From contig NC_089426.1 in the NCBI RefSeq assembly GCF_013426205.1, positions 4,154,001-4,218,000 of the forward strand: a stretch of DNA of 64,000 bases, in the 5' to 3' direction. The translations under genes were made by a program, and so were the position numbers. The notes under the pieces are model-generated. The model saw only the letters and a list, made by a program, of their open reading frames with translations, had not been told where the DNA came from and did not search any database. The stretch comes from Metarhizium brunneum. Taxonomy: Eukaryota > Ascomycota > Sordariomycetes > Hypocreales > Clavicipitaceae. Below are positions 56,418 to 64,000 of this stretch, piece after piece. Each line of letters begins with the position of its first letter. Position 1 is the first letter of the stretch.

Positions 56418-57839
56418 TTGACCGAGGGTTTCAATATGCCACGCTACTTTTGTGGTTTGTAATTATTGTATAGTATCCTAGGATTGAAGATAAGCGTCGG
56501 GGGCTTTTAGTATTACTAGTCAGATAGACACTTGCTGTCCCGCCACACATTTCGTTGCACCTGACTATTACATTAATAATGAGTACCTCTGGTCACAATG
56601 TGGTAGTTGATGTCACCGGTTGGCGGTGGTGCAAGACTAGGAGCTTGCTAAAGATGGATGAAATTTTTAACGTGATATGGTCGGGGTGTATAGATCAAAT
56701 TGTTGGAAACAAAACAGCAATTTAAACACTGGAACTAGAAGGTATTGAATATATGGAATTGATGATTCCTGATGACAAAGGTTGATGATGCTGAATGATG
56801 AAGACGTTGCTACAGCGCCTTTTAACCCGAGCCCTACCATATTCCTCCCAACATCGAAGTTGCTGATAACTTGCCACCAATATTTTGACGTTCTGTTACA
56901 TTGATGCTACATGAACTCATTCCCAAATTCAATTCATGATGTAAAACGACATTATCCATGTGCCAAACCATGTCACAATTCTGATGCAGCCTTGGCTGGT
57001 AGCGAGGCGCAGGCCGGAACCCAAAAGGACACAGCTCTATCCCACGCCATAGGCCTATAATACACGCCCTGCAGTGCCTCCCAAAGAGCTAGCGCATGAT
57101 TCTGCACAACTTGCTTGCCCAAAGGAAAGTCGATAGCGGGTCGTCACTAGAGCACAAGCAGCTAATACTGCAGCTCATGTGACGTTCTGGCAGTTTGGAA
57201 TACACGCTTGAAGCTTTGAGATTGTTGTAGTCTGAGATTAATAAAGAGGTTAAGTCGATAGAGCAAGAATTGGGGATCCAGAATAGTGATGTCAAGGTAC
57301 TGCTTAGCAAACTTTATGTATAATTATAGTAATTGAAAGGTTTCCTCGAATAATAAGGGTTTAATGCGGACCGGAGCCAATAAGTCGGAATTTGATTGGA
57401 GTAGATTTGTAGAGGAGACCAAGCCGCCAGCGGTTCCCCAAAAGAGAATCGAGGAACAAAAGCTTGACTTAACCGGGCAGTTGTGAGAAATTTAAAGGGA
57501 GTTTTTATACGGGCTGGATGTCTCAACGCGACATCTGTTTAGACTTGTAGGGTCCAATTTCTACGAATTGTGCACAAAGACCCCCTGTACAAGATCTCAA
57601 ACGAAGGCACAAAGTTTTCAAGTCTTCTATTAATAATGATGTACTATAATGTTAACTTAAACCTCTACTTGGAGACCAAACGTACAAAAGCTTATTCTGA
57701 GTGGGCTCCATAAGATATTCTATAAGCAGATAGTACTCTTACATTTCGGATACCCCTTGTACAAAGCTGCTGAGGAACAAGCTCGCGGCAGTTACAAGAA
57801 AACATGGCACCTCTGATAACAGCAGGAACTTGTCCCTAA
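56418..57839. other. AT-rich DNA with possible unidentified relics
   Basis: Stop-dense and AT-rich. Short plus-strand stretches around 57370-57600 look vaguely protein-like (for example VEETKPPAVPQKRIEEQK) but are interrupted by stops and could not be assigned; a decayed transposon is possible. Confidence 0.35.
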
Positions 57840-58239
57840 CTAATAGTGGTGCCTATCAGATTCGAGGATCTATAATCGGGCCAGATTGTTAGCAAAGTCC
57901 CTGGCTATGTTTCGGGTGACAACTCACCTCTGCTGCCCATCCGAGATTGCGCCTTGCGATTTCAAGGTCATTCGCGTCCATCCTAATGCTAGTATTTGCA
58001 TAATGCACAGCACGTGCTGCTTCTTCCACAGCACTTCTTATTGCAAAGACGGCATCGTTAACTTGCGCTTTTGCCTGGTCTGCGATTTGCTTTGGAGAAA
58101 ACCCGTATTGGAGCACAAGATCCAATACCTGATTGCCTCGCTGAAGTTGCTGCAGTGTCTGTTCGATAGGCGTGCTGTTCACCGCTGATGCCGCAGAGAG
58201 ATCGACGAAAAAAAAAGCGAGCGCGGTTAAGACCTTCAT
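57840..58239 (-). CDS. Small secreted protein, two exons, unknown family
   Basis: Exon 1 is 57928-58239 and exon 2 57840-57869, separated by a 58-nt intron (donor GTGAGT, branch TGCTAACA, acceptor TATAG). The product is 113 residues. A signal peptide (MKVLTALAFFFVDLSAASA) precedes NSTPIEQTLQQLQRG and an almost entirely helical, Ala/Gln/Asn-rich mature chain with few cysteines, ending in ILESDRHHY. The paralogous relic at 39697-40098 shares the leader, the PIEQTLQ motif, the intron position and the C-terminal LESD, which strongly supports the gene model. A TATAAA lies at about 58291-58297 (minus), 52 bp before the ATG. Size, secretion and AT-rich location are what is expected of lineage-specific effector-like proteins, but no function is known. 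I do not recognise the family. Confidence 0.72.
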
Positions 58240-58290
58240 CTTGGTACGCCTTGTGTAGCAAGGATACAGAGTTAGTAGAGTTGCAAGTGG

Positions 58291-58297
58291 TTTATAG
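58291..58297 (-). promoter_or_regulatory. TATA box of the small secreted protein gene
   Basis: CTATAAA on the minus strand about 52 bp before the ATG at 58239, implying a very short leader. Motif and spacing only. Confidence 0.4.
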
Positions 58298-58609
58298 TAA
58301 TGCTGCAGTAGTGATGACTACGTTGATTTGAGCGGTTCTTGTTGTTTATATAGACTAGTTTGTTGAGAGGTCTTGTAGAACAACAGGACTGGCATGAATA
58401 ATAATTTTTCTGAATCAGCTGATATTGCGTATATAGCACACCATTATAAAGGCTGAGGTCCATCTAACTCCACGCGGTCCTTTAGTGAATTAGGATCTTG
58501 TCATTTTGTGGACCGTCAACGTGCACTTATGCAAGTCCATGTCTCTTTCAAGGCTTGTACTGACTCTCCGCGAGGGTCCCTAATTGAGTAAATGGCGGGC
58601 AGCCTAGAG

Positions 58610-58786
58610 TTAAAAGCTACCAAGTGTCTCGATAATTATGTTGTTTAATGCTTGTAGCTTTTGTGTGTTCTTGTCAAGCAGGGTCAATGCTTTTTCTACC
58701 AGACCTTGATATTTTTTGAGTACGTAAGTACCAGACGTATAGTTACTCTGTAGGGAGAGAGAAACGGAGGCATAAACCAATAACAT
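58610..58786 (-). CDS. Possible very small secreted peptide
   Basis: From the Met at 58786 the frame encodes 58 residues: a short hydrophobic leader (MLLVYASVSLSLQS) and a helical Lys/Leu/Asn-rich remainder (YVLKKYQGLVEKALTLLDK ...). Length and layout resemble a small secreted peptide, but there is no paralogue or motif in the window to support it. The longer frame to 58846 is less likely. Confidence 0.22.
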   Translation of the reverse strand: MLLVYASVSLSLQSNYTSGTYVLKKYQGLVEKALTLLDKNTQKLQALNNIIIETLGSF

Positions 58787-58846
58787 GGAAGTTGGAACCA
58801 GCCAACCCTCATCGCAGACCCATAAGTCGCGGAATGTCGCATTCAT

Positions 58847-59415
58847 GCCAGAGTAGGTTTATAGGGTTAACAGCTAAAGGGTTCGTACGGTAAATCGCCG
58901 GATCCGGGGAGTCTTAGTCGTCTGACTCGTATACAGCCCGCCCGAAGGTGATGCAGGGACAAGTCTCTAGCACTATCTCTTCCACTCATTTCAAAACCAC
59001 GTTGGAAAAACCCGATATACCTTGGGTTGCTCCAGAGTCCGGCGGTCGAATGGTATAGCAACCGGGCTATGTGGAGGGTTTGTGGCCGACTCACATGCAA
59101 CTAGTTGGAGGGCTTTGAGCCTTTGACCAATGGGTCTAGACTCGATTTTTCTCATACAAGACATTTTTCAGCACGTGAAAGCATGACAATAAGCTATCAA
59201 TTTGTTTGTGTAACAGAAAGTTGACGTATAATTTTCTATAGAAAACTAAGGATAGAGCAAGGCCGAGGCGAGGCTCTCGAGCTTGCAACGATCTAGTTGC
59301 TACATGGCAACCTAGGCGAAACGAAACGAATTTACACACCTTGGACTAGTCCGACCAGACAGTTTCCAGTCAGGCAAAGCCCGTAACAGCTCGCAATTCC
59401 AGCCCGTAAATATAC
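58847..59415. other. Intergenic AT-rich DNA, nothing recognised
   Basis: No supported feature. Short frames only. Confidence 0.4.
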
Positions 59416-59835
59416 TTAGATGTGTCCACATTGTTCGTAACATGTGTCGCAGGGGCGGCAGTCGTTGTCCGCGTCGAACCCACAGTCAAAACATAGCGGA
59501 AAATCATAATCAGAACAAGAAATCGTTCTAGTTTCCTTCCAAGGCTTGTTTTCCTCTTCGTCCCAGCCGCGCCATTCGTACTGACACTGACGGCTAGCAG
59601 CCGTATCTGGCTTAACCCCGTTGTCTTGAGAGGTAATCTCATGCTCCTTCGCAACGCGGACCACACAATCATAAATGGCCTGATTATTCCCCCCTTCTTT
59701 CGCACAAAAGGTGACTGCATCATAGCACGCGTTCTTGTTGCCATTAAATGGCTTGCAGACATATTCCGTCGTCCAAGTTGTGCCGGCGAGAGAGGCGGAG
59801 GCAAAAGTAGCCACAAGAATCAGAGAGTTCTTCAT
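59416..59835 (-). CDS. Small secreted cysteine-rich protein
   Basis: A 139-residue single-exon protein. A classical signal peptide (MKNSLILVATFASASLAG) is followed by a mature chain of about 121 residues with 12 cysteines, which could form six disulfides. Eight of them crowd into the last half, ending CFDCGFDADNDCRPCDTC...C. The mature part is acidic and Trp/Tyr-rich. I do not recognise a named family. It has the hallmarks of a fungal effector-like or antimicrobial-type secreted protein (small, Cys-rich, in AT-rich DNA). A TATAAATA lies at 59959-59966 (minus), about 125 bp upstream, followed by a CT/A-rich leader. This and the intact frame in otherwise decayed surroundings argue for a live gene. 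Confidence 0.75.
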   Translation of the reverse strand: MKNSLILVATFASASLAGTTWTTEYVCKPFNGNKNACYDAVTFCAKEGGNNQAIYDCVVRVAKEHEITSQDNGVKPDTAASRQCQYEWRGWDEEENKPWKETRTISCSDYDFPLCFDCGFDADNDCRPCDTCYEQCGHI

Positions 59836-59958
59836 TGTAAATGTCTTTTTTAAAAAAAGGAAAGGATAGTAGAGTGTTAGTGGGTGGCTAGTCGGTTGAG
59901 TAGGTAATAGTTTTTGTGTGGATTGTGATTTGGATTTAAATGTGAGAGTAAGTCTTCC

Positions 59959-59966
59959 TATTTATA
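59959..59966 (-). promoter_or_regulatory. TATA box of the cysteine-rich secreted protein gene
   Basis: TATAAATA (minus strand) about 125 bp before the ATG at 59835, with a C/A-rich leader between. Motif and spacing only. Confidence 0.5.
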
Positions 59967-61771
59967 AGAACAAATGTAGACACAGTCTTCAGCTAAATGA
60001 AGCTTAACATACGATGCCTACAACTATATTATACAAGTATAACTAGTGTATGTAATGTCATAAACGCATTATGACCTGATAATAGATGAATTGTAATGCG
60101 ACAGTAGTAATAGCATTACCCAAAGCCATTGCTTTTAACACCAGCAAAGGAACCCAAGCTATATAGATCCTGAAATTATGCCCTGGGACCCTGGTGTGAG
60201 AAAAGGAGAAAGTGCGTATTGGTTATGGCTAATTCTATTTAAAGGATTACTTGAACAAAAAATCCGCAGTTGTCTGGTGCCTGAACAACTGCCATGCTCG
60301 ACCGTGCTGGGCCATGGGGTAGACGGTGCCCCTCAAGTCGCGGAGTATCGCATCGAGAACAGGGATGGAAGGGAGTTCCCTGAAATATAGATTACCACCG
60401 GACAATATTGACTCGTGCTATGTCCTACTAGACTATTTGGAACTCGCGGGTCGCACCGGCCAAAGTCGATGCTGGAACAAATCTCCAGACCATAGTGTAA
60501 TCCAAGTAAACCACCTTGCATCTAATAACTATGAGAAAGTAATTAAAGAGTCTAGAATCCTAATCTGGCAAGCACTTGCAGGGTAAGAATAGTATTGTGA
60601 TAATCCAACAAAATTCTTCGAACACCCGTTCAGTCGCGAAAATTGAACGCAAGAACTTAACGGCTAAATATCCAGCCCGAAGGGTCATACTTGTTATCTG
60701 CAATTGCACTTCCTGATCGAGCCCCTATAACCTGGCTTCCACCTACGACGGTTACTACAGTCCACGACGCCGCGGTCAAACAACTGATAGGCCAGCTGTC
60801 GTCTCCTTTCCAAGGCAGACTGGTGTTATTGGGTCGAACGTCTTCGTGTAGATACGGCCAGGCCGGAGCAGTGTTCATGGAATCCAGCTTTGTTTGCCCA
60901 CAAATTCTACTTCGGAAAGTGTGGTGATGGAAGAGATCCCTGGCAAAGCTACGGGTCACGACCACCATGAATGCGTATATACCGAGACATGCATTCAGCA
61001 ACGATTGCGGCTTATTTTCCAGGGTAGTCATCTTGATAGACAGACTATGGCGATCTGCAGCAGCACAAGAGCCCACGGCCAGGAGTCACCAGAAGCTGTG
61101 ATGATGCTGGAATGCGTCCGCCACTTCAGTGGCCATGTTTGAGAATATGACGTCCCAGGGACCAGGCTCAGCCTCATTTACAGGTTGCATTAATGTCGCC
61201 ATGCAAATTCCCAGAGCGCAATAGCGACGGTCGCTTGAGTAGTAAGCTCGACAACTAACCTGTCGTGCAACGCAGTAAAGGAAAACCAAACCATCTCTAC
61301 TTGGGCACAAATGGCAGCAGCCTGTCGTTTTTGCAGAAACCGAGACTGGAGCGATTCTAATCCCGGTTCCGCGTGTCTACCAAGTCCTAGGGCCAAAGTA
61401 TTCACCCTTGACCCATGTCAGCCTGGCACTGAAGTACCAAGCTCCCAAATACCAGACTTGTCCGGGCTTGATCGCGTCTTAGCGATTTCTCACAGTACCA
61501 AGACAGAGGCCTAAATCTTGAATTACCCCAAAGTTCTCTCTATGAACATGAAAGAAGCCTGCTCGTCCTGCTCCAAAGCCGAAACCTCACTATTAGATTG
61601 AGCGGTAGAGTATAGGACAACCGAATGCTACTCTCTCAGCCGAATAAACATAGATGAATCACGACTCCACGTCCTACTGCATCCGAAACTCGAAAAGTTG
61701 AAAATTTGGCATGAATTGTTCATCTCCGCGGCTACCGGGCCACGCACAATTGCGCTGGTACGTCTGACGCG

Positions 61772-61908
61772 TCACGATGCGTAGACGGTCTACTTTTCTA
61801 GTCTCTTACTGTCCTTGGCCTGGTACAGCCTAATACTGTTTTAGATTTTACGGTTGCACGATACTTGTATCATGCTTGTTATTTAATTTGACTATAAAGT
61901 GAAACAAC
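61772..61908 (+). repeat. Dispersed repeat, copy B (137 bp)
   Basis: Matches copy A (15132-15268, reverse complement) over the entire 137 bp with about 11 mismatches by eye, mostly T for C and A for G on this strand. It begins TCACGATGCGTAGACGG and ends near GTGAAACAAC. It has no coding capacity. This copy lacks the second inverted end seen around copy A. Confidence 0.85.
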
Positions 61909-64000
61909 TAAAAATTAATTAATAAATCATTTATTTTTTGCTAAAAGGTAATATAGAAATGACCATTCACTTTTTATAAATCCAATTGTTCCGACTCATT
62001 GCATTACAACATCTTGAAGCGACATGCCGATCCCCCCTCGAGGCGACGGAGCCTTGTTTCCCAGAAATATTGAATGCAAAACCAGGCAGCAGGCTTCATT
62101 TCTCCGCCCCTGGCCCCCTCAGCAACTAGTTTTTTGAAGTCAGACCCCGTAAAATATGACGAGCCCCGGTGGGCGCGGCTCCATTCGATATATGAGCTGC
62201 CACGCAAGTTGGGCCATTTAGGGGTACACTAATGTATATGTTCCCACGTTGTCCTACACGACAAATTATTCAGTCCTTGTGTTGATTCCGACGAGCTGCC
62301 GTGTTTCCGATGAGTAACTGGCAAATCGGTAAACAGGGCATATAGTCATGATAACGCCTGGCAGCCGGCACTTCTTTCAGAAACTCGAGGATGAAGTTGC
62401 CGACAGACTCAAATCTTTTACTACTGCTGGGGCCCTTCTACAAGTCAGTGGTTGTTCCGTGTCTTTATTCAATTTGGTCGCACCGTCTTTGTGATTTCCG
62501 GCTCGTGTTATATTGTATGATTCTTTGCTGCTGCCGAACAGAGGATTCGTCAAGTTTTAGGCCTGTTCGGTAATGGATTCTTCCGCAATAGTCCCAGTCT
62601 CTTGATGGCGCAGAACGGGCGGGCAAGAGCCCGTGTTCATCGACACATTAAATCCCGGGCGTGGTACAACTGGTATTACTGGTGCGCAAGTCCCTGTGTG
62701 AGGTATAAAAGCTGTACCTGAGGCAGTAATGAAGATGGCTGGATAACGTGCCACGGAAGCTAACAATTTCCCTCCATATATCTCCACGTAATGATAATCC
62801 AAGTCTAGTACGTGGTAGATGCTTGGGGCTTCAGGGGACAGTCAGGGTCATCCTTTAGACAGCTCTCTGCCTACAGAGGCCTTGTATGATGCGATTTTAG
62901 CGGAATAAGGTATTCGCCAAGAAGTCGCGGCGGCAACCGATAACTCATCCCCGTGTACCTTTGAAATATGAGTTCCGAAGTTATCCTGCCGTGCTACGCT
63001 CCTGGAACAATATGGGCTTGTGTCCTCTTTACGATACCCCATAACTGCTATAGAACCGCTGTTTCCTAGCTTTTTGAACATCCTTTAATGCCCACACGTA
63101 AAATGATCTTGTTGTTCCCATGAAAAGACAGAAAACCCTACTCTGGCGTCGGAAAAGACATGTTGATAATAGGTTTTCATTATTAAATAATTTGAAAGCA
63201 ACATTGTCTGTCATTTGTGTGGTTGCGTTATCGTGGTAGCTGACGGCAACATGTAATGAACCATCCACATCAAGGGTACGGAGTAGTGGCATGTCAATTT
63301 CGCCAGCCCAATGACAAGTACAGATTGAGAGGATGCCTTTGTTGGTCCGCGTAAGTCGAATAAATTGTGGCTATTCAATATCGAGGTGCCGGGTTCGAGC
63401 CTCTGGTGTTATGGTTACTTTGAAGTATATTTTGTCGTCTCCAACGTGCTGGATGGGAAGATTGGGTGCAGTTAATCCATGTTTCTACGCAATTTCAATA
63501 TCAAGACCAGTATGATACCTAGCGTACGGTTGAGCCGATTTTTGGAGCTCATGCCGGTGCAAGGCCATCTCTTGAACCAACCTAGTACCCATGTACGATA
63601 CTAGGTTGCTTGCTGCGAAATGGAAAGTCGCAGGGACCAAAGTTTCTGCATTTTATGACGACTTTGTCTGATTTGTTTTATCTTGTGCTAGAATTCACTA
63701 AGATGGATACGAGTTGGCAAATTCACTCGGAGGGGGATTGCGAACGCTTGAACGCTGTTCTTTATGGCGGGCCCAGGACAAATATATGCGGCCTTTGTTC
63801 ACCGCAATTTATATATGTGCATTCCCTGTGAATTTACAAGGACTTTTACCAGTTCAGTCTGGCAAATGTGGCTAGACTAAATGACTATTCAGCTAGTATG
63901 AGGCTCTTGGACGAACTGTGTAAACCATGCAGACGGCAACTCACGGAACGTGTAATCCATAGAGCGCTCTGAGCAACAATGAAATCTTGATGATAAGTGT

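Larger units (their letters stand above)
59836..64000. other. AT-rich, gene-poor terminal region with relic-like ORFs
   Basis: Apart from repeat copy B, I could not support any gene. Several minus-strand frames (60657-61076, 139 codons; 61086-61310; 62557-62802; 62848-63081; 63029-63292) look partly protein-like, such as PYLHEDVRPNNTSLPWKGDD near 60.8 kb and LDVDGSLHVAVSYHDNATTQ near 63.25 kb, but lack start contexts, exon chains or recognisable motifs. They may be remains of RIP-damaged genes. Confidence 0.35.

Noticed and set aside
63385..63402. GGTTCGAGCCTC, resembling a tRNA B box
   Set aside because: No acceptor-stem pairing, no A box and no anticodon arm at the right spacing.

Overview
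The window looks like chromosomal DNA of a filamentous ascomycete (Pezizomycotina, probably Hypocreales; the lineage is an inference from gene content). The genes have one to six exons. Their introns are short (53-86 nt) with GTNNGT-type donors, CTAAC/CTGAC-like branch sites and AG acceptors. There are no operons or Shine-Dalgarno sites, promoters often carry TATA boxes, and one Pol III-type tRNA gene is present. GC-balanced, gene-bearing blocks alternate with AT-rich, gene-poor blocks (about 1-1.2 kb, 2.9-4.7 kb, 38.7-42.1 kb and 56.4-64 kb). The AT-rich blocks and their edges carry broken genes and diverged repeats whose changes are mainly C-to-T or G-to-A, as expected from repeat-induced point mutation (RIP).

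Layout: 1.8-2.9 kb, secreted deuterolysin-type metalloprotease with a 30-bp minisatellite in its coding end. 4.7-8.2 kb, Sln1/group VI hybrid histidine kinase. 10.1-11.1 kb, DUF1275 membrane protein. 13.0-14.2 kb, isocitrate-lyase/oxaloacetate-hydrolase superfamily enzyme. 18.3-19.7 kb, free-standing molybdenum-cofactor-sulfurase-like PLP enzyme. 24.9-26.0 kb, bHLH transcription factor. 27.5-31.1 kb, a dead biosynthetic locus: a UDP-glycosyltransferase relic on the minus strand and a highly reducing polyketide synthase relic on the plus strand. 34.2-35.7 kb, AIM6-like phosphodiesterase. 37.1-38.0 kb, secreted RNase T2. 38.3-40.7 kb, ankyrin relics and a broken small secreted protein gene. 42.1-43.2 kb, secreted M43 metalloprotease. 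43.9 kb, tRNA-Glu. 44.2 kb, GNAT acetyltransferase. 45.2-46.3 kb, DUF2306 pseudogene. 47.6-51.5 kb, Baeyer-Villiger-type monooxygenase followed by an UNC93-like transporter. 52.2-53.6 kb, ankyrin protein with an unusual helix-rich C-terminus. 55.5-56.4 kb, GPR1/FUN34/YaaH-family acetate-transporter-like gene. 57.8-59.8 kb, small secreted proteins.

I see no single coordinated pathway. The recurrent theme is secretion (two metalloproteases, an RNase, and small secreted proteins in AT-rich DNA) together with sensing and transport, as is common in fungi that live on or in a host or other organisms. The most informative observations are the decayed PKS/UGT locus, a two-exon small secreted protein family with one intact and one RIP-like broken copy, and a 137-bp dispersed repeat near the decayed regions. 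All gene models come from reading splice sites and frames by eye; no alignment or database search was run.
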